Notes: generated from the letters alone by a model not told the origin. DNA of 41,019 nt from Bradyrhizobium guangdongense (GCF_006483445.1 NZ_PPPT01000113.1:1-41019), one strand, 5' to 3'; shown: positions 26,108 through 34,395, numbered from the stretch's first letter. Program-made: numbers and translations.

Positions 26108-26281
26108 TCACCCGAACAGCGCCACGTAGATCACGTACAGCCAGCCGAAGATGCCGTGGATGATCGCCCACAGGATCGAATGGTTGTTGGTGTAGGAGAT
26201 TGCGATCGCGAGCGCGGAGCCGAAGCCGACGCCGTATTTCGCGCCCTCGACCCGAACGCCGTAATACCTGTTGCCGTTCAT
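26108..26281 (-). CDS. Tiny membrane protein overlapping the histidine kinase stop (57 aa)
   Basis: MNGNRYYGVRVEGAKYGVGFGSALAIAISY..ILWAIIHGIFGWLYVIYVALFG has two hydrophobic stretches and is aromatic-rich at its end, so it is probably membrane-embedded. Its ATG overlaps the TGA of the kinase gene as ATGA, which implies translational coupling and a dedicated role next to that kinase. No family recognised with certainty. Confidence 0.7.
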   Translation of the reverse strand: MNGNRYYGVRVEGAKYGVGFGSALAIAISYTNNHSILWAIIHGIFGWLYVIYVALFG

Positions 26282-28530
26282 GGCGATCCCTTCACTGCCG
26301 GAGCGGGTTGAAGCCGGTTGCGCAGCAGAGTCTCCAGTTCGGCGATCTTGAATGGTTTTGTCACGATGTGGTCGAACCCTGCGCGCCTCATGTTGTCCAT
26401 GTTGGCGGGCATGGCATCCGCGGTCAATGCGACGACCGGAATATGCGCGGTGGAGGGGTCCTCGCGCAGGCCCTGCAGCACATCGTAGCCCTTGCCGTCC
26501 GGCAGATGAATGTCGGTGATGACGAGATCGGGCTTCATCGAGCGCGCGATGGCCAATCCGTCCTTGACGGTCTGTGCATCGAGCAGCCGGATGCCGCCTG
26601 CCTGTTCGACCACGCCACGCATCAATTCGACATTGGGGATCTTGTCCTCGACATAGAGCACGGTAGTCCGTGCATCCGACGCCGTCGCAGGCCGTGGTGT
26701 TGCAATCCGGGGTGCTGCCGCGGCGGTTTCGTCCGCGGCGGGCAGGTCGACCCAGAACTTGCTGCCTTGTCCTACGGTGCTCTCGAAGCCGATGCGCCCG
26801 TTCATCGCCAGCACCAGCCGGCGGCTGAGGGCGAGGCCAATGCCGGTTCCCTCGATCTGCGTGAGCTCGGCGCCGAGGCGATTGAAGGGCTGGAAAATCT
26901 GGTCGCGGAGCTCGGGCGCGATGCCCGGTCCGGTATCGCGGACGATGAAGCGGACCATGCTGTCGACCGGGATCGCCGAAAGCTGAACCCAGCCGTCGCT
27001 GACATTGTACTTGATGGCGTTGCTGCCGAGATTGAGCAGGACCTGGATCAGGCGCGTGCGATCCGCGGTGACGAGGGGAAGGTTGGCCGAAGTGTCCACG
27101 GTGAACACGATGCCGCTCTTGCGGGCCTGGAGCTCCAGCGTCCGGCTCGCTTCGGTCATGATCTCGAGGCAATCCAGCGTCTCGAGATCGAGCTTGACGT
27201 GTCCGGACTCCAGGCGGGCCATGTCCAGCACATCATTGATGATATTCTCGAGATGCTCGCTCGCCTGCATGATGTTCTCCGTGTAGCGAATCCGGCGCTC
27301 GCGCGCGAGCGTGCCTCCGGACCTGTGCAGCAACTGGGCGAAGCCGGAAATGGCCGTCAGCGGCGTGCGCAGCTCGTGACTCATCGACGCCAGAAATTCC
27401 GATTTCGCACGATTGGCTTCTTCAGCCACCTGTTTCGCGACCAGTGCCTTGCGGGTGTCCGCCTCTCTCTGGGCGCGTTCGCGTTCGCGCTCGGCGATCA
27501 AGTGCGAGGCGCGGTCCAGCGCCTGGCCGACCTCGTCGACTTCGATGATTTCGGTGACGGGAATGGACGGTGATCCCGGTGATCCCAGCGCGAGCGCGGG
27601 GGCGGTGAGGCTGCGGATCGACCGGCTGATGCGGGCCCCGAACACGGCGGCCGCCAGACAGCCGAGCGCCAGCAGGGTGACGGCAATGGCGGCGTTGAAG
27701 ACGATCGACTGCCGCGCGTTTGCCGCCAGATCGGCGATCGGAATGCCCATGCCGACCGTCCAGCCGGATCGAGGCGAGCGGCTGAAGCTGGAGAAGATCG
27801 GGATGCCTTCGACCGTGGTGGTTTCGACGCTGGCCTCGGCGACCTCGATGAAGCGGCGAATGAATTCCGGCGCGCCCTTCTTGCCGACGAATTGGTCCGG
27901 GGCATGCGTGCGCGCGACGATGGTGCCGGTGCCGTCGAAAATAGCGGCGACCCAGTTGGGCGGAATGTTCTGCCTGCGCAGGATGTCGTTCAGCCGCTCC
28001 GGCGTGACCCCCATGGCCAGCGTGTAGATGATCTTGCCGTCCACGCGCACCGGCACTTCGACGGCAATCACCCAATTGCTGACGACCGGACCGAGGAAGA
28101 GATCGGAGATGACCGGCTCGCCGGTGTCGAGGATCCGTCGCACCACGTCCGGCTGCCCGTGCCGGGGCAGGGCGGTTCCGAACGGTCTCAGCGTATTGAG
28201 GACCTGCTGGGCCGCGGGATCGCTGAGGACGACATTGCTGCCGGTCAGGACGCTGAGCGCCTCGCGCGACTGCCGGTAGAAGCCGGCGAGATCGCCGGCG
28301 GCGAGATGCGGCGACGTCGCCAGGGCCTGCAACGCGGATTGCACGCCATGCAGCTCGGCATCGACCGCCTGGATCAGCGCGCGGCTGGTCGCCATCGTGC
28401 TCTGGCCGACGAAGGCGGTATTTTGCCGGTAGGAATGGACGATCAGGAAGCTCGCCGCCAGCGTTACCGGCAGCACGCAGGCGATCACCAGGCTGATCAG
28501 CCAGAAGCGAATGGTCTTGTGATGCCACAT
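26278..28530 (-). CDS. Hybrid sensor histidine kinase with extracytoplasmic sensor and receiver (750 aa)
   Basis: Domains in order: membrane helix 9-31; periplasmic Cache-like sensor about 35-270; second helix 276-298; a HAMP-like linker and coiled coil to about 375; the dimerisation domain with phospho-accepting H385 (SMSHELRTPL); the ATP-binding domain with N504 (LGSNAIKYN), DTGPGIAPE and GTGIGLALS; and a C-terminal receiver about 623-742 with phosphorylatable D673 and K725. The start at 28530 has a GAGAG site and places the membrane helix at the N-terminus. No separate response regulator gene is adjacent, so it must relay to another protein. Signal unknown. Confidence 0.92.
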   Translation of the reverse strand: MWHHKTIRFWLISLVIACVLPVTLAASFLIVHSYRQNTAFVGQSTMATSRALIQAVDAELHGVQSALQALATSPHLAAGDLAGFYRQSREALSVLTGSNVVLSDPAAQQVLNTLRPFGTALPRHGQPDVVRRILDTGEPVISDLFLGPVVSNWVIAVEVPVRVDGKIIYTLAMGVTPERLNDILRRQNIPPNWVAAIFDGTGTIVARTHAPDQFVGKKGAPEFIRRFIEVAEASVETTTVEGIPIFSSFSRSPRSGWTVGMGIPIADLAANARQSIVFNAAIAVTLLALGCLAAAVFGARISRSIRSLTAPALALGSPGSPSIPVTEIIEVDEVGQALDRASHLIAERERERAQREADTRKALVAKQVAEEANRAKSEFLASMSHELRTPLTAISGFAQLLHRSGGTLARERRIRYTENIMQASEHLENIINDVLDMARLESGHVKLDLETLDCLEIMTEASRTLELQARKSGIVFTVDTSANLPLVTADRTRLIQVLLNLGSNAIKYNVSDGWVQLSAIPVDSMVRFIVRDTGPGIAPELRDQIFQPFNRLGAELTQIEGTGIGLALSRRLVLAMNGRIGFESTVGQGSKFWVDLPAADETAAAAPRIATPRPATASDARTTVLYVEDKIPNVELMRGVVEQAGGIRLLDAQTVKDGLAIARSMKPDLVITDIHLPDGKGYDVLQGLREDPSTAHIPVVALTADAMPANMDNMRRAGFDHIVTKPFKIAELETLLRNRLQPAPAVKGSP

Positions 28531-28785
28531 GACGCTCTCTCGTGCCGCCTCATAGCGATGCGCTTGCCGTGCGCCGGTGGTCCCTTGCGGGACTTTCAAC
28601 CATCGCTGGCAGTCGGGACAGACGTCCTGATCATCGGTATTGAAAGCGCGGCCCGCAGGTCTTGATCCAGCGCAAGGCGCCGGGATCGAGGTGAGGAAGT
28701 GCTGCCGGCCCTTGATGCAGGTCAACCCCGCTCGACCGCGCCGATCTAACGTGGCGGCCTCACAGGCAGCGGCGAGGTCAGGGCA

Positions 28786-29136
28786 ATGTCGCCAAGGGTA
28801 AGATATGCAGTCATCCCGCTCGCGCTGGCGGTGCTATGGCTCGCCGGCATCGTTCCCACCGCTGATGCAGCACCGCGGTCCGCCGCGCGCATGGCTGCAG
28901 CGGGGCATCGCCTCGCGCAAGCCTGGTGCCAGACCTGTCATGCCATCGATCCGGACATGGCCGGCCTGTTCGACACGGCCCCAAGCTTCCAGGCCATCGC
29001 GGACCGCAAAGGCACCACCGCGCTGTCGCTCAAAGTGTTTTGGCGGACCAGCCACCAGAACATGCCCAACATCGTGATCGCGCCCGATCAGGCCGATGCG
29101 CTGGCGGCGTATATTTTGAGTTTGAGGAGCAGGTGA
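28786..29136 (+). CDS. Small class I cytochrome c (116 aa)
   Basis: A periplasmic electron carrier. Signal peptide (cleavage near ADAAP), one heme motif CQTCH (about residues 48-52), a Met axial-ligand candidate in SHQNMPNIV (about residue 93) and the final helix ALAAYILSLRS. It is divergent from the histidine kinase. Compared with the protein at 23179 it keeps the methionine ligand. Redox partner not evident. Confidence 0.85.
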   Translation: MSPRVRYAVIPLALAVLWLAGIVPTADAAPRSAARMAAAGHRLAQAWCQTCHAIDPDMAGLFDTAPSFQAIADRKGTTALSLKVFWRTSHQNMPNIVIAPDQADALAAYILSLRSR

Positions 29137-29191
29137 GACGACGTCGTTGCGTAGCCCGGAATCTTGCGTTGCCGCGAATTTCGTCTTCTCA

Positions 29192-29340
29192 CCGTCACCC
29201 TGAGGTGGCCGCTTCTTCAGCGGCCCTCGAAGGGCGACAGCCGGCTGTTGCCGCGCGCTGCCGCTGCATCTCGGCCGTTCATCCTTCGAGGCTCACCGCA
29301 CGGCGCGTTGCGCCGCGCGGCTCTCACCTCAGGATGACGG
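29192..29340. repeat. Intergenic repeat with CCGTCA..CCTGAGG inverted ends, copy 2
   Basis: Starts CCGTCACCCTGAGGTGG and ends CACCTCAGGATGACGG. Relative to copy 1 at 25975-26090 it lies in the opposite orientation, with a different interior. It fills most of the space between the cytochrome c gene and yjdM. No gene lies in 29137-29383. Confidence 0.72.
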
Positions 29341-29383
29341 GACTACTTCCGTCTCCGGATTTCATGACGATTCCTTCCGCGGC

Positions 29384-29734
29384 TCACGCCTTGCGCACGA
29401 ACTCCGATTTCAGATTCATCGCGCCGATGCCGTCGATCTTGCAGGCGATGTTGTGGCCGTCGGTGGCGTCCTGCAGGCGGATGTTGCGCACCTTGGTGCC
29501 GCCCTTGACGACCGATGACGCGCCCTTGACCTTCAAATCCTTGATCACGATGACGCTGTCGCCATCGGCCAGCACATTGCCATTGGCGTCGCGCACGGCG
29601 TTGTCGTCAGCCGCATCTGTCGCGGCTTCGCCCGTCGCGCTCCATTCATGGGCGCATTCCGGGCAGACCCAGAGGTCGCGATCCCTGTAGGCATGTTCGG
29701 AATTGCATTTCGGGCATTTCATCGCGTCAGTCAT
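29384..29734 (-). CDS. yjdM: YjdM/PhnA-family zinc-ribbon protein (116 aa)
   Basis: Formerly annotated as alkylphosphonate utilisation protein PhnA, although it is not part of the phosphonate lyase pathway. An N-terminal zinc ribbon ([21 protein letters not shown], two CxxC pairs) is followed by the SH3-like PhnA domain with [31 protein letters not shown]. Length is normal. AGAGGAG lies about 11 bases upstream of the ATG. Cellular role not established. Confidence 0.92.
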   Translation of the reverse strand: MTDAMKCPKCNSEHAYRDRDLWVCPECAHEWSATGEAATDAADDNAVRDANGNVLADGDSVIVIKDLKVKGASSVVKGGTKVRNIRLQDATDGHNIACKIDGIGAMNLKSEFVRKA

Positions 29735-29867
29735 CGACAATTCGGCTCCTCTTTCGCGGCGCAACGTAGGGGTGGGTGCGCGGAATGCAAGCGAAAACCG
29801 GTTCGCGCTGGCGCGCCGCCGCTTGTAAGTGAGTACCGTTTGCGAGCACGCCGCGCGAGGCGGAGCT

Positions 29868-30041
29868 GTAGGGTGGGTTAGCTTAGCGAATGCGCGACTT
29901 GTCCGCCGAAGCTCGGAGAGCGAAGGCGGAAGCGCAGTTCGCTGAGCGTAACCCACCGCCTTGGTTTCCGCGTTGACAGAAGAGGTGGGTTACGCCCCGC
30001 GGCTTGCGCGTTGCGCAATCCGCGGAGCTAACCCACCCTAC
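29868..30041. mobile_element. Short non-coding element with perfect 15-bp inverted ends, copy A (174 bp)
   Basis: Ends are GTAGGGTGGGTTAGC and its exact reverse complement. The interior has a second inverted pair (GTAACCCACC and GGTGGGTTAC), so the element consists of two facing palindromic lobes. Copy B at 30599-30739 has identical ends. The form resembles a compound REP/BIME or a MITE mobilised in trans; no transposase is present and no clear target duplication was seen. Confidence 0.75.
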
Positions 30042-30196
30042 TCACCGCATCGCGCCGCAAAAAAGTCATACCGCAATTGTGAATTGGCCCACAGACGGCG
30101 GCCGTCCTGTCTGTTTATCTGCCGCCAATTGGTCCGCGCGCGCGTTTGGCATGGCGCATTGGGCTTTCTCGCATTCGCTGATTTCTGGGTGTCGCT

Positions 30197-30286
30197 ATGA
30201 CCGTCTTCGTTCGCAAGAGCATGCTTTGCAGCTCTTTCATCGTGTCCACCATGAGCGGGTGTACCGGGAGATTTCGCGCGCGCTGA
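30197..30286 (+). CDS. Possible micro-ORF before a strong terminator (29 aa)
   Basis: An ATG frame (MTVFVRKSMLCSSFIVSTMSG..) ends 24 bp before the hairpin at 30311. It has no strong ribosome-binding site. The terminator with no other upstream gene on this strand shows that something is transcribed here, either this small protein or a small RNA. The rest of 30042-30398 holds no other candidate. Confidence 0.28.
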   Translation: MTVFVRKSMLCSSFIVSTMSGCTGRFRAR

Positions 30287-30310
30287 AGGGCGCACAGGGA
30301 TTGTTCTCGA

Positions 30311-30338
30311 GGCCCCGCCGGTGACGGACGGGGCCTTT
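30311..30338 (+). terminator. Rho-independent terminator
   Basis: GGCCCCG and CGGGGCC form a 7-bp stem with an 11-base loop, followed by TTTCC. It marks the end of a transcript from the 30042-30310 interval and insulates the next small gene. Confidence 0.65.
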
Positions 30339-30398
30339 CCATTTTCATGTCAGCCCCACGACCGCCCGGCGGAGCCTTCGCGAGAAGGAGGCAGGGTC

Positions 30399-30587
30399 AT
30401 GTGGCAGTATTTTGGACCCGATTTCGCGTTCGACGTGGTGAAGGGCGTGGTCGCCGGAATAGCCTCATTGGCATTTCAGGTCGTCGCGCCGCGGACGTTT
30501 CGTGCAGCGAGGCAGTTTCGCGCGCGTTGGGTCGCGAGGAAGTACGCACGGCAAGCACGCCGCAAGGCGGCGAAGGAGGAGTCGTGA
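30399..30587 (+). CDS. Small membrane-associated hypothetical protein (62 aa)
   Basis: MWQYFGPDFAFDVVKGVVAGIASLAFQVVAP is amphipathic to hydrophobic; the second half is strongly basic (RAARQFRARWVARKYARQARRKAAKEES). A GAAGGAGG site 7-8 bases before the ATG makes translation likely. It is framed by two copies of the 15-bp-ended repeat (29868-30041 and 30599-30739). No family recognised. Confidence 0.68.
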   Translation: MWQYFGPDFAFDVVKGVVAGIASLAFQVVAPRTFRAARQFRARWVARKYARQARRKAAKEES

Positions 30588-30598
30588 GGAGAGCGTTC

Positions 30599-30739
30599 GT
30601 AGGGTGGGTTAGCAGAGCGGATTGCGCGCAGCGCAATCGGCTCGGCGTAACCCACCACTTCTGCCGACGCGGATGCAGAAGAGGTGGGTTACGCCCTGCG
30701 AACTGCGCTTCGCGCAGTCGCAAGGCTAACCCACCCTAC
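30599..30739. mobile_element. Short non-coding element with perfect 15-bp inverted ends, copy B (141 bp)
   Basis: Same outer ends (GTAGGGTGGGTTAGC and its reverse complement) and the same inner facing pair as copy A, but a shorter and different interior with hairpins such as TTGCGCGCAGCGCAA. It lies 12 bp after the stop of the 62-residue protein gene. Confidence 0.75.
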
Positions 30740-30835
30740 GCATCGCGGCGCCGGGCCGGCGGTTGACCGGGATCAATGACAGTGCGTCGCCCGACGGGCG
30801 AGCGTCCCGCTGAGCATCATCCGCGGGCACATCTC

Positions 30836-31582
30836 ATGAGCTATCTCGATACCGAACGCATGGCCGCCATCGCCCGCGAGGCCTCGGCTTTCCTCGACCG
30901 CCATCCCTATCCCTGGGCCGGCATGCAGGGCGTCGTGCGCGAGGAGGGTTTTCGCCGCCTGTGCGCGGAGCTGCCCGCGCTCGATTTGTTCGAGCAGGAG
31001 TTCGGCCAGTCGCGCGGCTATGGCCAGCAAAGCCACGACCGCTACGCGCTGCAATACAACCCGAATCTCGACGACAGGCTGTCGGCGCCGTGGCGCGATT
31101 TCATCGCGGAGCTGAACGGGCCGGACTATGCGGCGTTCCTGCGCCGCGTGTACGGGCTCGGACCCAACGAGCGCTTCGTGCTGTCGATGCACTGGCACTT
31201 TGCAGCAGGCGGCGGCTCGGTGTCGCCGCACACCGACGCGCGGCGCAAGATCGGCTCGCACATCTTCTATCTCAATACGCCGGAGGATTGGGATCCCGCC
31301 TGGGGCGGCCAGACCGTGGTGCTGGACGACGGCGGCACGCGGCCCGCGCACAGCGCGCCCGGCTTCGACGACATGCCGCAGGTGGCAATGTCCACCATCC
31401 TCGGCAACCAGAGCTTTATGTTCAAGCGCACCGAGCATTCCTGGCACGCGGTGCGCCCCATCACCTGTCCGCCCGGCCATTTGCGAAAAGTGTTCATCGT
31501 GGTCATCAACAGGGTGAATTTTCAGGTGATCTGGCGGCGGCTGCGGGGGAAGGATCCGGACGGGTATCGGCTGCGGGCGTGA
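30836..31582 (+). CDS. 2-oxoglutarate/Fe(II)-dependent oxygenase (248 aa)
   Basis: A prolyl-4-hydroxylase-like 2OG-Fe(II) oxygenase. The iron ligands are visible as HTD (H132, D134) in SVSPHTDARRK and a distal histidine in EHSWHAV (H204), with the 2-oxoglutarate-binding arginine about 13 residues on (R217). The N-terminal 100 residues are a helical extension. Start at 30836 is the ATG nearest a normal N-terminus; the ribosome-binding site is not strong. Substrate unknown; such proteins may hydroxylate proteins or small molecules. Confidence 0.85.
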   Translation: MSYLDTERMAAIAREASAFLDRHPYPWAGMQGVVREEGFRRLCAELPALDLFEQEFGQSRGYGQQSHDRYALQYNPNLDDRLSAPWRDFIAELNGPDYAAFLRRVYGLGPNERFVLSMHWHFAAGGGSVSPHTDARRKIGSHIFYLNTPEDWDPAWGGQTVVLDDGGTRPAHSAPGFDDMPQVAMSTILGNQSFMFKRTEHSWHAVRPITCPPGHLRKVFIVVINRVNFQVIWRRLRGKDPDGYRLRA

Positions 31583-31624
31583 GTGATGGGGAACGCCCGT
31601 GGGGCGGTCGATCCGCGTGGTAAG

Positions 31625-31694
31625 AGCCCCGGATTGCGCGGAGCCTGTCATCGGGCGGCGCTTCGCGCCGACCCGGTGGCTCCATCCGGGCTAC
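31625..31694. repeat. Palindromic repeat upstream of the EamA transporter gene
   Basis: AGCCCCGGAT..ATCCGGGCT forms the outer pair, with an inner hairpin CGGGCGGCGCTTCGCGCCGACCCG-like. Part of it (31627-31660) reappears inverted at 32715-32748, beyond the other end of the transporter gene. Confidence 0.65.
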
Positions 31695-31770
31695 GCATCG
31701 CGTCGCCACGCGTGCCAGCCCTGCAGGCGCGCGGGTTGAGCCGGGGCCTGCGCCGACGTAACTCCATACC

Positions 31771-32691
31771 ATGGACCAGCGGACGCGCGGCACCGACGCG
31801 CACACTCAAAAGCCCGATGCGACACCGGCGCTGCTCGGCATCGTCTGCGGGCTTTCAGCGGCGCTGTTCTGGGCGCTCGGCTTTGCGGCCACGCGGCACG
31901 GGCTGAAGGCCGGCTTCACGCCGGTCGATCTCCTGGTGCATCGCTACGTCTGGTCCGGCATCGCGTTCATTCCGCTGGTGCTGCGCGCGGGCATCGGCGA
32001 TCTCTGCGGCATCGGATGGGGAAGGGGCCTCGTGCTGATGGTGCTCGGCGGCCCCGTGATGTCGCTGATCTCCTACACCGGCTTCCTGTTCGTGCCGCTC
32101 GGCCATGGCAGCGTCATCCAGCCGTCGTCGGCGACGCTCGGTGGCCTCCTGCTCGCCGCACTCGTGCTGAAGGAGAAGATCACGGCGTCGCGGCTTGCGG
32201 GCGCCATCGTCATCGTCGGCGGCCTCGGCGTGATCGGCGCGGAGTCGATCGGCCATATCGGCGCCGATGGCGTGCAGGGCGACCTAATCTTCGTCCTGAC
32301 CGGCTTCATGTTCGCAAGCTTCGGCATGTGGCTGCGCCGCTGGCGCGTCTCGGCCTATTCCGCCGCCATCGTCATCAACGTGCTGTCGCTCGCGCTGCTG
32401 CCGCTCTACTTCTTCACCGGCGGCCTCGCGCGCGTCGCCGCGCTCGGCGTTACCGAGAACGCGCTCCAGGCGCTGGCGCAGGGCATTCTGGCCGGCCCCG
32501 CCGCGCTCTATCTGTTCGCCGTCTCCGTCCAGCGCCTCGGCGTCGCCCGCGCCGCGGTGTTTCCGGCCTGCGTGCCCGCCCTGACGCTGCTCGTCGCCTG
32601 GCTGCTGCTCGGCGAGCATCCGACGTCACTGCAGATGGCGGGACTGGCGACGGTGCTGTGCGGGTTCTGGCTGGCGCAAAGGCAGAGCTGA
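31771..32691 (+). CDS. EamA/DMT-family transporter (306 aa)
   Basis: An inner-membrane metabolite exporter of the drug/metabolite transporter superfamily. About ten hydrophobic segments form two EamA repeats; typical pieces are ALFWALGFAATRHGL in the first half, PSSATLGGLLLAALVLKEKIT at the end of repeat one, and LTLLVAWLLLGEHPTSLQMAG at the end of repeat two. Substrate cannot be inferred. The gene is flanked on both sides by related inverted repeats. Confidence 0.9.
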   Translation: MDQRTRGTDAHTQKPDATPALLGIVCGLSAALFWALGFAATRHGLKAGFTPVDLLVHRYVWSGIAFIPLVLRAGIGDLCGIGWGRGLVLMVLGGPVMSLISYTGFLFVPLGHGSVIQPSSATLGGLLLAALVLKEKITASRLAGAIVIVGGLGVIGAESIGHIGADGVQGDLIFVLTGFMFASFGMWLRRWRVSAYSAAIVINVLSLALLPLYFFTGGLARVAALGVTENALQALAQGILAGPAALYLFAVSVQRLGVARAAVFPACVPALTLLVAWLLLGEHPTSLQMAGLATVLCGFWLAQRQS

Positions 32692-32701
32692 TCTGAGCCA
32701 A

Positions 32702-32800
32702 CGGGTCGCGCGAATGCGCGCCCGATGACAGGCTCCGCGATATCCGGGTTCGCGCAGCGTGTTCTGTAGTCCCGGATATCGCTTCGCTCATCCGGGCTAC
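32702..32800. repeat. Compound palindromic repeat downstream of the EamA gene
   Basis: The left part (32715-32748) is an inverted copy of the repeat before the transporter gene. The right part (32766-32800), GTAGTCCCGGAT..ATCCGGGCTAC, is its own palindrome. CGATATCCGGG at 32738-32748 and its complement at 32771-32781 form a further 11-bp pair. Confidence 0.65.
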
Positions 32801-32937
32801 GCTGCCGAGGAACAGATGATGCCTTTGCGCGAACACTCAGGCGCGGTAGAAGCTCGCAGGCCCGTGTGGGGCCGGGATCGGGCCAACGAAGGAATCGCTG
32901 TGGACACGAGCAAATTGGCCTGCCGGGTTGTTCTTCA

Positions 32938-33618
32938 GTGACGAAGCGATTTCTGACGGGAGCGTTGCCGTTTTACGCGCTGGCTGGACTGGCCATGTGC
33001 GTGTACTTGCTGCTCTACAAGACTGACATCCTGGACATGAACGTGATCGTGCGCGATGCGGCCGCCTCGTCATGGTTTCCGGTGTTCATCTTCGTGTGTG
33101 TGCTCCTGGAGTCGGTCTTCCCGTATTTCGGCTATTTTCCGGGAACCGCCCTGATCCTGATGTCGGTTGCGCTCAATCCCAAGCCCGCGGACGCCATCGT
33201 CTTCGCCCTCGCATGGCTCGCCATCATCGTCGGCGCCGTCCTCAGCTATGGACAGGCCCGGTTCTTCAGGCCGTTCCTGAAGCTGGTGGCCTCGCGCGCC
33301 GCGATCAGCAAATGCGAATCCCTGCTCGACGCCTACGGTCCCTATGCGCGGATCGCCGTGTTCGTTCACCCCAACGCCGGCGCGATGTATTTTACGGCGC
33401 TCGGACTTCTCGACCGCAAGCTGGCCGGTGAATTCGTCCATCTTTGCCTCGGTGCCGCGGTCTCGGTCGGCATCCTGTTCGTGGTGGTGACGAGACTGTT
33501 GTCGTCCGTCGGCTCCACCGATGACGGCGAACTGCAACTGTTGCTCGCGGCCGCGCTCGTCGCGATCGGGACCCTCGTCGGTCTTTACGCGGCCTTGCGC
33601 CGCGGCAGGACGGCGTAG
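32938..33618 (+). CDS. DedA/VTT-like membrane protein (226 aa)
   Basis: About five hydrophobic segments with PYFGYFPGTALILM (about residues 62-75) and an internal FLKLVASRAAISKCESLLDAYG region, a pattern like DedA/SNARE-associated (VTT) proteins that move lipids or maintain membrane homeostasis. Family assignment is moderate. The GTG at 32938 is used because it opens directly before a signal-anchor-like helix; an ATG at 32866 is possible. The last 75 bases recur at 34396-34471. Confidence 0.68.
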   Translation: MTKRFLTGALPFYALAGLAMCVYLLLYKTDILDMNVIVRDAAASSWFPVFIFVCVLLESVFPYFGYFPGTALILMSVALNPKPADAIVFALAWLAIIVGAVLSYGQARFFRPFLKLVASRAAISKCESLLDAYGPYARIAVFVHPNAGAMYFTALGLLDRKLAGEFVHLCLGAAVSVGILFVVVTRLLSSVGSTDDGELQLLLAAALVAIGTLVGLYAALRRGRTA

Positions 33619-33635
33619 GCTTCAGGAGCCGGCAA

Positions 33636-34151
33636 TCAATAGCGGCCGCCGCTGCCCTTTTGCTGCGTGATCCAGTCCGACAATGTTTTCGGTGCCGATG
33701 TCGCAGCCCGGCCCGGTGATGCCTTCGAATTGTCGCGGACGCCTTTCGTCGGACGGGTGCGCGGCGTTTCCGTTGCGTTGACGCCCCTCAAGGCCGCCGT
33801 CGATGCCTCTGCGGCTTCCTTCTCGAGGCGCAGCTGTTTCAATCGCGCCATCTTGATACGCTCTGCCTCGACTTCGGGGCGCTCGGCGAGCTGCGGCTTG
33901 GGCTGAGCAAACTCGGCCGGGACCAGGACACCGAGTATGGTTGTCTCGCCGAGTGCCTTGCAGGCCTCTAACCGATGCAGTCCCTCGACCAGAACGAGGC
34001 GGTCTCCGTCGAGCCGAACGGAAATGGGCTCCTGTTGTCCGATGTCCAGAATACTTTCCGCGATCTCCCCGACGATCTCGGGCTTGATGGCTTTCTTCTG
34101 CTTCGTGGGAACGAAGATCTTCTCGATCGGGAAGCTTTCCGGTTTGGGCAT
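33636..34151 (-). CDS. ParB/Srx-fold domain protein (171 aa)
   Basis: The first 80 residues form a ParB N-terminal-like domain: FPIEKIFVPTKQKKAIKPEIVGEIAESILDIGQQEPISVR, then LVLVEGLHRLEACKALGE with the GxHR motif that in ParB family members binds CTP or nucleotide. The C-terminal half is a charged coiled-coil and low-complexity region ending in LSDWITQQKGSGGRY. It lacks the helix-turn-helix centromere-binding domain, so it is not a chromosomal ParB. It is convergent with the DedA-like gene and lies inside a pair of direct repeats (33543-33623 and 34396-34476). Confidence 0.8.
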   Translation of the reverse strand: MPKPESFPIEKIFVPTKQKKAIKPEIVGEIAESILDIGQQEPISVRLDGDRLVLVEGLHRLEACKALGETTILGVLVPAEFAQPKPQLAERPEVEAERIKMARLKQLRLEKEAAEASTAALRGVNATETPRTRPTKGVRDNSKASPGRAATSAPKTLSDWITQQKGSGGRY

Positions 34152-34310
34152 AACTTGACTCCGCTTCTACCGGGCCCGTCGGAACTCATGCCGGCGGTGG
34201 TCGGAGTTTAGGAGAGAAGGGCTCGACCACAAAGGCAATTCGGCGGCAGGGTATTGATGAGTATCGAAGCCGGGACCGATCTGGATTGCGGCGGCAGTAG
34301 CCCGTAGCCC

Positions 34311-34393
34311 GTAGGATGGGTTGAGCCCTTGTAAAACCCATCATGTTGCCGAGATGATCAGCGATGGGTTTCGCTTCGCTCTACCCATCCTAC
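34311..34393. repeat. Palindromic repeat abutting the duplicated gene end
   Basis: Ends GTAGGATGGGTTGAGC and, inverted, GTAGGATGGGTAGAGC. It is related to the GTAGGGTGGGTTAGC elements at 29868 and 30599. Its right end lies two bases before the duplicated DedA-like coding fragment, so it marks the break point there. Confidence 0.65.
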
Positions 34394-34395
34394 GC

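Noticed and set aside
29868..30739. CRISPR array
   Set aside because: The repeats are inverted pairs with unequal spacing and only two elements; there is no regular repeat-spacer series and no cas gene.
33636..34151. Chromosome or plasmid partitioning locus
   Set aside because: The ParB-like protein lacks the centromere-binding helix-turn-helix region, and there is no parA gene or parS-like repeat cluster nearby.
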